Shown here in pieces: positions 35,501-46,763 of a stretch of 64,000 nt of DNA (within the stretch, counting starts at the first letter, position 1; the number at the start of each line of letters is the position of its first letter). Below the pieces are notes generated by a model. That model was not told where the DNA came from. It did no database searches and saw only the letters and a program-made list of their open reading frames with translations. Both the position numbers and the translations under genes were made by a program. The stretch is from Colletotrichum lupini (taxonomy: Eukaryota > Ascomycota > Sordariomycetes > Glomerellales > Glomerellaceae), in the NCBI RefSeq assembly GCF_023278565.1, contig NC_064680.1:4092001-4156000 (forward strand). The letters are read 5' to 3'.

Positions 35501-36608
35501 TTACGGAGTATAAAGGCGACTAATTTAGGATCGTTAGAATATAAACCGACGATATATTAGGCCTATTTAATATTAATTTTATAAAAAAGGAGAATAAGGA
35601 GCTCTAAAAAGCGGGCTTTATAACAAAGCTAAAAAAGGTCCTTATAATAAATACCCCCCTAGTATTTAATAACGGGATTCTTATAATTAAAAAAAAAACC
35701 GTCGTTTTTTAATAAAAGGGGTAGGGCGAGAAGATTAACTTCGTTAACCCGAACGTAACTAACGTTAAGAAATAATATAAGGCTAAGCTCGTATAAGGGG
35801 TATATATTACGAGTATTTATTAACTTAAGGCGATTTTTAACTACGCTAGGGTAGTATAAGCTATAAATCTAACTAAATAAAACGTTAAAGTATTTAATAA
35901 GCGGCTTAAGTAGTAGTAAATAAATCTTAATTAAGGTCTCGTTTACTACCTAATTAACCTTATAATTAATAAGCTCTACGTCTTTGTTAATAAGTTATTT
36001 ACGAATAATAACGACCTTACTTCGTAATTAGGGTATATTATTATCCTAGTTAACGAGAGTATAAGTAAGAGCGAATTTATTATATATAGTAATATAATCT
36101 ACTACTCGTTAATTAAAAATAAGTAAGTAATAAGAAGTATATTAGTATTAGAGGTCTATAGCATAGTTAATAGCATTAACCTCTCTTACGTAATTTTAAT
36201 AACGCTAAAGAAGATTACTAATCGAATTAGCTTTTTACCTATTCTAACGGTTATTTATACTAATTCTTACTCGCTATACGAATACCTTGTTAAATTAAGA
36301 ACGACGAAGGAAAAGAGGCTTATAATCGATATTATAGCCTTTAAGTAATCGTATAAAAGGCGCGAGATATTCGAGATTTATTAGATTGATAATAAAAATA
36401 ACCTTATAAACGCTTTTATAAAAATAGTACTAAATAAGGGATTAGAGTAATTTATAAGTAGTAGAAAAGTTATTATATAAATAGAGGGATAGGTTATATA
36501 AAAAAAATATAAAAAAGGAGGAAAAGGAGACGACTTAGTAAACGGGCCCGAGGTCGAATTATACCTCTAACCGTAGTAGTTAAATTAATAAAAAAAAGAG
36601 AAAGTTAG

Positions 36609-36813
36609 TATTAAATTAGAAGTCTAATTCGACTATAATATATAGCTAACTATGTAGGGGCTAATTAGGGGCCCTATTTATAATTATTATAACTAGCCTA
36701 ACCTACGGTTAGAACCTCTTTTTTATACTTACGACGTAGATATTTATATAGTTTAATTAATCTCTTTGTTAACTACGGTTCGAACTAACTACCCTATAAT
36801 AGGGATACTAATA
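36609..36813 (+). repeat. 3' LTR of copia copy 2
   Basis: 205 bp. It begins TATTAA where the 5' LTR has TGTCGG, all differences being C-to-T or G-to-A, and ends ACTAATA before the CAAAA duplication. An A/G-rich polypurine tract precedes it. Confidence 0.9.
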
Positions 36814-36818
36814 CAAAA

Positions 36819-36867
36819 CAAGGACACAAGCGGAGAAGAGAGTTCGGGCCCTGCGGGCGACGACTAG
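36819..36867 (+). pseudogene. Stranded 3' end of the MFS transporter gene
   Basis: When the element and one CAAAA copy are removed, the reading frame of the last MFS exon continues from ...RQPRQ through NKDTSGEESSGPAGDD to TAG at 36865-36867. The tail is hydrophilic and acidic, as expected for a cytosolic C-terminus. The ancestral protein would be 470 residues instead of 466. This is direct evidence that the insertion hit the end of a gene rather than intergenic DNA. Confidence 0.8.
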
Positions 36868-37466
36868 GAGGAGCCGGTATCCGCAGATAGACGCATAACC
36901 TTATTTGAGACTTCACACATAGCCTTGTTCACCGTAGGGGATCAACTTCAGATGAGGAAGGTGTACAATTTGACAGACTTTAGCGCTTGTCGAGTATAAA
37001 GGGCAAATAAAAATGGATCAAGTTGGACATGTAGTCACTCATCCACTTTATTACCCAAAATCTAGGTGACGGTGCACACTCGCAGTAATTCCCCTCAAGG
37101 TAGTGTTTTCCTTGTTTATTGGGATTGGATTCCCTTCTTGACTTGATGCTACCGTAACCGCCTTGATCATGCACCCACTTGTCTTCCTGTTTGCTTCACG
37201 ACATCACGGCAAATTAGTCGCTCAAAATCGGCTTTCTTTTTCGCACATGGGTAGCTTGATTTTCCTGCAGCAACAACGTCTTTGTGATACGTCACAAATC
37301 AAACATGGATAAAGAATAAAAGTTGTGGAACGCCACGCTTGGAGTTCAATTTGATACCGGAAAAGAATGTTTGATTCATGACACGCTGACAGATTCCCTT
37401 ACAGCCGTTTATTTATCTCCGGGAACGTCTTGTGTTTCTACCGCGATGGAGTTGGTTGGGTATGCC
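36868..37466. other. Former 3' flank of the MFS gene and 3' flank of the HAD gene
   Basis: 599 bp between two convergent gene ends; no ORF of note. Confidence 0.5.
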
Positions 37467-38341
37467 TCATATCAACTCACTCTCTATACGATACAGCAGA
37501 TTGGGAAACTCTGCCCAATTGCTCATAATCAACTTGCATCCGGCCTTCTCCAGCACCCCTCTCAGTGCCTCCGCTTCGTCAACATTCTCGCAAGCACCGG
37601 TGTATCCAATCGTGATGATACCTGCCCGATTTGCAGAAGTCGCACCAGACCGACTGTCCTCAACTGCAATGCACTCGCCGGAATCCTTCCCCATTACCTT
37701 GAGAGCGTGGATGTACACGGCTGGGTCAGGCTTGGACGCAGGTACAGACAGCGAGTCAGCAGCGCTAAAGACATCATCGGAATGGAAGAATTTGGCCTGC
37801 TCAGTCTTCTCCAGTGACGCACGCACACGGCGCAGTGCGGACGAAGACACGACGGCAAGTCGATGATTACCAGCAGCTGCCAGTCGCTCCAGCTCAGCAT
37901 TGGCTCCCTCACATGGCTGAAGTTTCTCCACAAGCTTGGAGATGACACGGTCGTCTTCCATGAGGGCGTAATGCCCCAACTCAGAATCGGAGAGGTTGGC
38001 CGAGACTCCATATTTGACTTCCAGCGAGCGCATCTACAGATTCCGTTACTCAAAATCCAAATTCAGGGAAACAAATTTCATTTACCATGGCTGGAAAGCT
38101 CTGCCCGACAAATTCATGCTGTAGCTGGCGGCCTGTAAAATTTAGACCGATATTGCGAGCAGCGAGAATCTCGTTGGTGAGATCAGCGCATGCCTCAAAT
38201 GCTAACGTCTCGGACTGGACGAGGGTGTTGTCGCAGTCGAGGAGCAGAGTGGTGACCTTCTAATGACACATATGAGTACAGCTGGCGACCAAATCAACGA
38301 CATCAAGACCTTACATGTAGGTTTGTGCTGTGAGATCCCAT
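37467..38341 (-). CDS. HAD-superfamily hydrolase (phosphatase/phosphoglucomutase-like)
   Basis: Three exons, 38341-38315 (9 codons), 38259-38086 and 38033-37467, with introns of 55 and 52 bp, giving 255 residues. Motif I is LLLDCDNT with nucleophile Asp17 and acid/base Asp19. Motif II is VVSSSAL (128-134), motif III Lys168 in ASKPDP, and motif IV CIAVEDSRSG with Glu192/Asp193. The helical insertion between motif I and II marks subclass I caps (beta-phosphoglucomutase or 2-deoxyglucose-6-phosphatase types). The tiny first exon was picked because it supplies the only start codon in frame with the DCDNT motif. Cytosolic; substrate unknown. Confidence 0.88.
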
Positions 38342-40332
38342 TTTTTGCAAGATTTAGGCGATGTCGTTCTGTTACTTCGCTTCACCTTGTAATGTTAAGG
38401 ATTGGGAATGAGAAATTCTTGAAAGTTTTCTGTTGTCTACAATTTCTTTGTAAATATCGGCTTCGTGGCACATTCCATGTAACGTAACTGGTCTTTCCTC
38501 AACGAGGCGTATTTTTCTAGGCCCCAACCAGACGGTTTCGGTAATTCCAGTCAACTGCAGACGCCCTAATCTGACAGGGTGACTATGCTGACATTACCAA
38601 GGCTTTCAGTAAACGAACCTCATGTTCCGATTTGGCCCCCGCCGCGATGAAGCCGAGAGAGACGCGAGGCTGGTCCACTTGTCTCCGTCATTATCAATCC
38701 GTCACATCTCGGGCTGACACGGACTTTAGCGCATCACGACATCTTTGCCACCTTTACAAATGACCTTGGACATTTGCGACTTCCTTTTTTGACGTTTTTG
38801 ATCGTCCCAAGACTGTGAGAGAAGTACCTCATAGTGACTTGAGATCTACCTCTCACTGGTGTGGAGAAGACGATATGATCATAGGCTCGCCCTTGCCTAG
38901 TACCTTACGCAAGCTCGATTATGCTTAGTAGTCCCTCTATGTAGCTTATGATAAGTGATAGAGTTTGAACCGAGATCGGGTTCCCAAGTTCCAAAGCTGA
39001 CTCGGATCCGTCATGCTCTGTCCAATCGGGGTTGTGCCCAGCATGATTGTGGAAGTGAAGACTCTGAATAGATGAGGTTTGTGCGTGCCCTGTTGCGCGT
39101 AAACATCGCAGGATCACGAACCTAGCGTCCATAAGGCGATGAATCAGAAGCGGTCTAAGATGCATATGCTGCGGGGTGTTCGTGGGGTGGGTTCCAATCG
39201 GGTGAATTTCACCAGGACTTCTGCCTCACGCAGCTAGGCAGACTGCCCTCCTAGCTACAGGATGTCATCCTTGCCAAGATCCTTCAGCCCGCCTTGCTGC
39301 GTGGCCCAAAAGCTTGGTGTTTAATTGGTTCCAGGTGCTGACATTCGACGGGCTGGCTGAATAGTGAGAACTTTTGCGGCACAAATGGGCTTTGGACGCG
39401 GCTTTAGAAGCATGAAGCCATGGAACAACATGATTATTGACATCGTTCTCCGCAATCGGTAAACTTCGGAACACCAGGGGACTCGAAATGCAGATTCAGA
39501 TTCGTGCTACCCACTCTGTTAATCTGCATGGAGAGGGTAACCGAGCTATGTCAGATTAGTCACTGAAGGTACTTTCAACTTCTCAGACAAGGCAGGGGAG
39601 ATGGCATCAAACGGGAAGGATCTTTTGTCCGGTGTCCCCGATTTTCGGGCTGAGGTACTCAGCACATCTTTGCTGCGCCTCTCCGGTAGATGGGGCGATC
39701 AGCGATGGCCTTGAAGGAGGTTGGGACAAGATGAATTTGGGTCGCTTGTTGGACCAATATCCTTCTCCTCAGGAGCCCTATCTCTACTGGCAGATGGTAA
39801 GAATATCGGCATTAAGTCGCCCTCAACAACACGGCAAGCACACCATGCAAGCAGTCGAGTGGGTAAGGTACGATTGTACTGCTGACTGAAGATCACGAGT
39901 TCTTCAGTGGTACTAGTCAAATTTCGAAGACAGTGTTCAATGCACGGAGGAGGCTCTTTGTTCTTCTCATACTGTGAAACATGCTTCTGAGTAATCTTCC
40001 ATCGTATATTGTGCCCGAATGGATGCCTGAAGTTCCCTTGCTTGACCACAGCTTAAAGCAGCATCTGTAAACTTGCATGACTCCTGAATCAGCGTGGATT
40101 CCAATCCCTCGTTTACTTCCGAAAGAAGGTAGGGGAGTCGGAAGATGATGACGCGTGAAAAGGGAGGAAACAAAGGTTTAGTCAAAACTCCATGTAAGAA
40201 TCAAGCCTGGCGTGCCGAGAGATGAAATCTCTATAAGATGTCACAATCTCAAGGCTTGGATTTGCCAACTGAAACTCACAAGCTCACAAGACCACTCTTC
40301 TCATTGATCTCCCATATGCCAATTTCTCCAGA
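38342..40332. other. Gene-poor stretch between divergent genes
   Basis: 2.0 kb upstream of both the HAD hydrolase (minus) and the GMC oxidoreductase (plus), so it contains both promoters. No ORF with a domain, no repeat and no RNA gene recognised. Confidence 0.45.
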
Positions 40333-42585
40333 ATGCGGTGTCTTCGTCTTTCGGTGGCTCTCGGGTCTATTGCTCAGCTGTCTGTTGTCGTAAAGGCAGC
40401 CCAAAACAACGGATCTGCTCTTGGTCTTGAATATGACTTCATTATTGTCGGCGGTATGTAAGATCTTCCCAAATCACTCGTCAATTTCGAGACTGAATCT
40501 GAGATGAAGGCGGAACAACTGGTCTTGTTCTCGCGGATCGTCTGAGCGAGTCCGGCGATCAACGAGTACTGGTCCTGGAAGCTGGGCCTGACCCTCATGT
40601 CGTTGCTATGCATGAGGCACCCGGTGCTGTTGAATACATCGCGGGTAAGTGCCGTATTTATTGACATCTCTATCCAAGACCAGTATGCTCACAGCCTATC
40701 AAGGCACCGCGATCGATTGGAACTTTTACACTGAACCACAGGAGTACCTCGGTGGTCGAAAACTTGCCTACCACCGTAAGTTTGGAGACCCTTCGTGATA
40801 CTATACTATCGACTCCTAACCTCTCAGGTGGCCGTGGTCTTGGTGGCAGCAGCATTCTCAATGGCTTGTACTATGGCCGCGGTTCGGCCAATGTCTATGA
40901 TCATTGGGTTGAACTTGGAAACCCCGGTTGGAGTTGGGAAGAGGTGTTCCCCAAGTTCATAAAGGTTTGTTCAAATCAGACCATAGGCTCAAATGATTTC
41001 TTTGACCTGACTTAGCTCGCAGGCTACTCACTTCAACCCGCCCAACAATGGAAGTGGTTACAACCAACGTTACCAAACCTGGGACCCCGCAGCCTACTCC
41101 GATGGCCCGTTAGAGATTGGTTTTCAGGGGTTCGTTCCACCTTCAAGTGTCGCTTTCATTGAGGCGTGCGAGGCTGTCAATATTCCCATTGTTGCGGACT
41201 TGAACACTGGCAAGAATGTGGGCGTCAAGCAAGGCTCTGCTACCATCAACTCCAAGTACAGACGTAGCTCAGCTTATGACTACTACAAGGCCATTACCAA
41301 CCGCCCAAACTTACTAATCCTTCATGACTCACCAGTTCAGTCCATAGCCTTCACAAGGAATGCCACTGGAACTCCGATAGCAAGTGGCGTTGTTTTCATC
41401 GACCACTCTCTTGGACGCCACCGTGTCATTTCAGCCTCTAAGGAAGTCATCGTGACTTTGGGCACCTTCCAGTCTCCCCAGATGTTGATGGTTTCGGTAA
41501 GATCACTTTTCTAGTGATGCTCTACTGGTCGCGCTCTTCGCTGATTTTGATGAAGGGAATTGGTCCGCAAGCCACACTGGAGGCCTTTGATATAGAGCCA
41601 GTGGTAATCAACGAAAACGTTGGCCAGCAGTAAGATTCAAACAAGTTCCCCGATCAGAGTCAAATTATCTGACATCTCACAGCATGATGGATCACAATGT
41701 TTACAGCATCTCGGCCACCGTGGTTCCTGAGGCCTCCACCCACTACCTCATGTTCAACACTACCAACGTTCAAGCTTCGCAAGATGAGTACTACTCAACT
41801 GGTAAGGGTGTCTACACGGCCCCTGGAGGCATCACGAACGGCTTCCAGGAGTTGTCCAGTGAGCAGCTTAAGTCAATCGGCGCCGGCGCGGTGATTGAGG
41901 CGGGTCTCACCAACCGCTCAACTGTCGAGTTTCTCTTTGAGTCCTTCTTCTATCCCAACAGCCCAGGCCCGACGTACGAACCTTCAGCAGATGGGTCGTA
42001 CATTTCTATCACAGTATCAAGCATGGTCGCGTTATCCAAGGGCAATGTCACCATTCAGTCAAGCGGCATGTCGGATGCTCCCATCATCAACCCCAACGCA
42101 AGTTTATCACCTTTATGCAGCCTCTTAACCGGCTGCAGAGACCATGCCTCATCTTTGACCTGTGGTGATGGCTAACAGTACATCAGTACTATTCACATCC
42201 CGCCGATCGCGCCATAGCGGTGAATGCCTTCCGCGACGCGAGGAAAATTCTTGCCCATGCGGCCTTCGCCAACATGACCGTTGGGCCGGACCACGGCGAA
42301 GTGGCGCCGGGCGTTGCCAACATCGCTTCTGACGATGATGATGCTATCTTTGATTACGTGAAAGCGACCACGGTCCCCAATTGGCACGCTAGTGGCACGA
42401 GCCGCATGCTGCCCTTAGAGGACGGCGGCGTCGTTGACCCGCGTCTGCGCGTCTATGGCGTTCAGGGTCTGCGGGTTGTTGACAGCAGCATCATGCCCAC
42501 TGTTCCGGACGTCAACATCGCGGGGCCGGTTTACATGCTAGGCGAGAATGGGGCAAGACTGATTCGGGAAGATTGGGGCTTTTGA
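40333..42585 (+). CDS. Secreted GMC oxidoreductase
   Basis: Eight exons: 40333-40453, 40510-40644, 40704-40775, 40828-40964, 41023-41496, 41556-41629, 41683-42097 and 42187-42585, giving 608 residues. FAD-dependent alcohol/sugar oxidase or dehydrogenase of the glucose-methanol-choline family. A signal peptide (about residues 1-22) precedes YDFIIVGGGTTGLVLADRL, the FAD-binding fold. GRGLGGSSILNGLYYGRG is GMC signature 1 and TFQSPQMLMVSGIG signature 2. The catalytic pair appears as His543 in NWHASGTSRM and Asn586 in VPDVNIAGP. Several N-glycosylation sequons fit secretion. Intron 7 (42098-42186) begins with GCAAGT, a GC-AG intron; without removing it the frame stops at 42173. It resembles aryl-alcohol/glucose-oxidase-like fungal enzymes; the substrate is unknown. 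Confidence 0.9.
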
Positions 42586-44229
42586 TCCACATCATCAATC
42601 ACTGCACTTCACTTGAAGTGTCCGGGTGTACTCATGTCAAGTAGATTTCATGGTACCAATATAGACGGCATCCAGCATCGCGATTGATTTGGTAGCCTAC
42701 ATTTGTATGATACAACTTGACAATCTCTTCTGCCAACTGGACTTGTGCTAGCAAAGCTGTATTTTGAGGCATTCTTCTGCTTGAGTCTCCGGAGTCTTGA
42801 CGGATAGTGGGTAAGTCGGAGTCCCTACATTACCCTTGTCCGTTTCATGGGCTAGCCCTGCGTCCAGATCCGGGGGGGCACCCTTACGAAAACTGAAACT
42901 GGCTATGTAAAGCTCTCTTGGCGGAGCTACAGACCCTCACGGTCATCTCCGACTCATTCTACCCCAACGATTCCTGTGGCTGGTTGAGGCCAGCCGCTAG
43001 CACCGTGGTAGGGCGGGAGCTTCAACTTACCGTCTCAGACATTTGACGTCAGCTGGATAGCAAGTTTCCGTAGGTTAAAAATGGGTGTGATAATGCACTG
43101 GTTTTTGGGAGGTTTACCAATGTACCATAACGAAAGTCTTGACCACCAATAGGCTAGGCAAAATGCTATTCCGAGTCCCATCGTGAATTTGAGCGTATCT
43201 TAGTGGAGCCCAAGGTGGTGTTGGGCTTGGCTGTCTTTCCACCCGCCGGCAAGACAAGTCAACAAGTGACGAGGATTCCTTCCAAGCACGGTCATTTCCA
43301 TTGCAAATACAAAAACAACAAACGGTGTCGCTGGGGGAACCCAGGGAAGAATGAGCATCCTTAGTTGCATATACTTCTAGATTTGTCCAGAACAACAAGA
43401 ATACTTCTTAGCTAGGAAAAGCAGGCTCGGACGAGTCCGAATGTATCGATGCTCCTCGCGCAGCAGGATATACCTTGCTCAGAACTTTAAGGCTGAACTA
43501 CCAATTGGGTGCTCAACTATCTACACTGAAGCGAAGGACCTTCCTCCGTATCCTACCAGTTTTTACAAAGCTTCGCACTTCGTCCCATGATGCTAGTTTT
43601 CCACTCAACCACGTGGACCACCGTCGCGAGTTTGCTACAATGTCACATCAACGTCACAATTCATCCGGTAACTCTAGGTCCCAAGGCCAGGGTAGGAAAT
43701 TCCAAAGGCGTGGTGTTTGACCTTTCTCTTCCTCTCGAGTTCCAGTTATCACTCGGATCCTGAGGAGCTTTTTATCCTGGTTTGATCGTCTCAACCTTTA
43801 GTGCGTGGAAGAAGTATGATAGATTGGAAGGCCCTCTCAAGACTAGGGTCTACCTACAAGCCTCTCTATATTTAAAGAGGTTGTTCAGGGTTCACGACTC
43901 GCGGCTAGTCCGACTGCTTAACAACTGACTCGTCGGCCGGGGTAATCGCGATCAGCCCCGCAGGAGCTCTCCAGCAGGATGGAGTTCACTCTTCGGACAA
44001 GAAATGATTGTAGGTAATACCGCGTTTCTCAGAATCGCAAGGACCCATCTTTCGTTTTTTCTGACCACATACCTACGCTCTCTACATACTACGCTCGTTC
44101 ATTGTTTGATTTCTTCCGATACCTAGCGCAAACGCAGGTCGTTGTGTATCCCAATACTTCTTTACCCCATCTGCCGCTCCGGCCGTCTTGGCCAGAAAGA
44201 GCCATATTTTGGGCTGTCGAGAACCCACG
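42586..44229. other. Gene-poor stretch
   Basis: 1.64 kb. An 81-codon plus-strand ORF (43475-43720) with a basic Ser/Gln-rich end is not recognised. The last 200 bp are the presumed leader and promoter of the membrane-protein gene. Confidence 0.4.
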
Positions 44230-46483
44230 ATGACGATGGCTTCTCCACAGCCGCGACATGAGACGATCGATCTCGACGATTTCAACGAACACGCCAGAGC
44301 TCCTCGAAATGTTCCACAACAAGGCATTTGGTCGAACCGCAAAAACACAGAAGATCATCGAAGGTGGAGCATCATCGAACTGGCAGGCGACAACCATAGT
44401 GACTGGCCGAAATACGCCAAAGTTGAAGAGGCTTGCTCAGCACACCCCTCACCTCTGAAGACCACAGTTTCCTTCAACCAGACAAACTTTCTTCATCCTC
44501 CGACGCCGGACAGAGAAGATTGTTCCTATAGTCATAAGGGCAATGATTTCAACGACACGATATCTCTTACGTCTAAATCCCACAAGAATGGAGACAAAAA
44601 GACGAGCCCATTCGTGTGGTGGACATTATGTTTGTGGCTTGTTGGGGTCCTGATGCTGACGCTAACGGCTGTGTACTCGACCGGATCGGCAAAGGCTCTG
44701 ATGAGACAAAATTTCTTTGTCGCATCGCCTAGTAACTCGATCCTGATCCTTCGCGTGATGACTGAGCTTTGCGCTCTTGTCTTGGCTGCCCTTGTGGTTG
44801 TGGTTGTGGAAGACTTGCAGTGGGCACTAGCATCTCGCCCCGGTGGCGTCAGTCTGTTGCACTTTGTAGGACTTGACGCCGGTACGGGAGTATGGGGGTT
44901 GCTTCGACTTTTGGCAACTGCCGAGTGGAGGCAGAAGTACTCCAGTCTGTTCCGGTGAGTTTGAGTCTACTTTTCTGCCAGATTAAGTGAAGATTTGTGA
45001 GCGCGTTCTGATTCTCCAAAGTCTGTTGGTTATCTGCTCCATTCCTTTGCCGGGTATCATTCTCATGGGTAAGCTATCATCACCTTTAACATTGTAACTG
45101 TACGCCATGTTGACGGTCTTCAGGTGCTATTTCTATCGAACTGGTCACGTTCCCCGAAAAGACATACAACGTGTCTGCCGGAATTGCCCCCTTCAACGCC
45201 TCTTACATCTACGAAATTCGTCAGTCTACGGCCACCGCCTTGTTGGTGCAGATGGGCAGCCCGGCCTGGTCCGACAGAGATTCTTTCTCCCTGGATCCAT
45301 TGCACCAGGGCGTAGGAAAGTGCACTGGAAATGACGGCGGATGGGCCCCGTGTGACGAATCACATCTGCTGACCGGCGGTGTGGTCTCAATTGCGCCTCA
45401 AGCAGACAACCTGACCAGCTACCCGGACTCTGCGGCATACGTAGTCCCCAATACTCGAGTTGTTCAATTAGAGTATGGGAGAGTACATGATCTCGATGCT
45501 TTACGCACAAATGGAACTTGCTTCCTTATTGGTGCCGACAGCGCCGCCTCGTACTGGTGTGCCGCTGTTGGCAAACAGAAAGGCCTGCTTTTTGGTAAGA
45601 ATAGCCATGAATGGTTCTGCACACTGCTTTGTATGTCGAAGCTGACAACTGTCTCTCAGGATCAGCATACTGCCCGATTGCACTTCAAGTGACCAGTTCC
45701 TGTATCAACAACACCGCTTGGACAAACCCCTTGGAACTGTCATCATCACTATACGTATACTCACGTTATGCCACCGTCACATATGATCGCGGAAACTTCT
45801 CAATTCTCGACGTTTCGGATATGACACCACCAGAGCAGGACATCATCGGTCTCGACGAATACATGCTCTCGCTATCCGCTGTAGTCCCAGGCTTTAACAA
45901 GAGCGGCCCAGCTACAAAGGGCGACAACTCAGCACTAGCCATTTATGCAGTCACAGCGTTACCGATCAACGACAGCGAAGTGGCCAAGAAGCAGTCATTG
46001 AGAGCCGTCAGGAAGGCCCTCTCTGTGCCATTCAGCTACTTCCACGCAAATTACTTCTCATCTGGCCCGTCCATTTGGGAACTCAAGACTCCTCGCGAAG
46101 GTCTACCAGAGGACATGTACTCCACCCTGTCAATCTCCATCCTCAGCCATCAGGTTGTTGCAGGAATTGTTAGCAGGTGGCTTTTCGTCACAGTAGCCGG
46201 CATAATACTGTGCATATCATTAGCCATCATCATAGCGACGTCAAGGGTCTGTGTAAAGAGGCCAGAGAGATGCGGCTATCCGACGCTGGATTTTGCCGCC
46301 GTGTGTGCTGTAAGAGGAGGAATACCGTCCAACTCTCCCGAATGGGGTAATGCACAAGAGCCAGCCTCTCATGAGAGAGGTCATGCGAGTGGTCTGCACA
46401 GGAGTCTGACGCAACTCGGGCAAAAGCCACAACCATTCGGAGTTGCGAAGAATATTAAGAACGAAAGGGTAATATTAAGTTAA
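44230..46483 (+). CDS. Large fungal membrane protein with lumenal/extracellular domain, function unknown
   Basis: Four exons, 44230-44954, 45022-45068, 45124-45594 and 45660-46483, with introns of 67, 55 and 65 bp, giving 688 residues. The N-terminal 125 residues are polar and probably cytosolic. Hydrophobic spans are near 129-150, 170-194, 243-265 and 586-610. Between the third and fourth lies a roughly 320-residue domain with many N-glycosylation sequons and several cysteines (GKCTGNDGGWAPCDESH, GTCFLIG, AYCPIAL, SSCINNT), so it should face outside or the lumen. A cytosolic tail of about 75 residues follows. The layout (three N-terminal spans, large exposed domain, C-terminal span) is common in uncharacterised fungal membrane proteins. 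An in-frame ATG at 44188 would add 14 residues. A retrotransposon begins 75 bp after the stop. Confidence 0.75.
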
Positions 46484-46558
46484 TGAGACTTCAAGAATAC
46501 GACGATCAACGAACATCATAATACCATAGAAAGCGCAGTTAAGATTATTTAAAGTAGC

Positions 46559-46763
46559 TGTTAGTATCCCTATTATAGGGTAGTTAGTTCGAACCGTAGT
46601 TAACGAAGAGATTAATTAAACTATATAAATATCTGCGTAATAAGTATAAAAAGGAGGTTTTAACTATAGGTTAGGCTAGCTACGATAATCGTAAATAGGG
46701 CCCCTAATTAGCCCCTATATAGTTAGCTATATACTACGGTTAAATTAGACTTCTAATCTAATA
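46559..46763 (-). repeat. 3' LTR of copia copy 3
   Basis: 205 bp, inverted; starts TGTTAG on the plus strand and is followed by the complementary polypyrimidine form of the purine tract. Confidence 0.88.

Larger units (their letters stand above)
29392..36813 (+). mobile_element. Copia-type LTR retrotransposon, copy 2, RIP-inactivated
   Basis: A 7,422-bp element with 205-bp LTRs and an identical 5-bp target duplication CAAAA (29387-29391 and 36814-36818), inserted in the last codons of the MFS gene. Same family and orientation as copy 1. The reverse transcriptase active-site text is better kept here: T-D-D followed by ILGL near 35,545-35,565, close to the 3' LTR as expected for copia. Stops are everywhere; no intact ORF exists. 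It carries a 30-bp internal tandem duplication (about 33,124-33,180) absent from copy 1. Confidence 0.9.

Noticed and set aside
43475..43720. 81-codon plus-strand ORF with a basic Ser/Gln-rich end
   Set aside because: No recognised family and no supporting promoter or conserved motif; could be chance.
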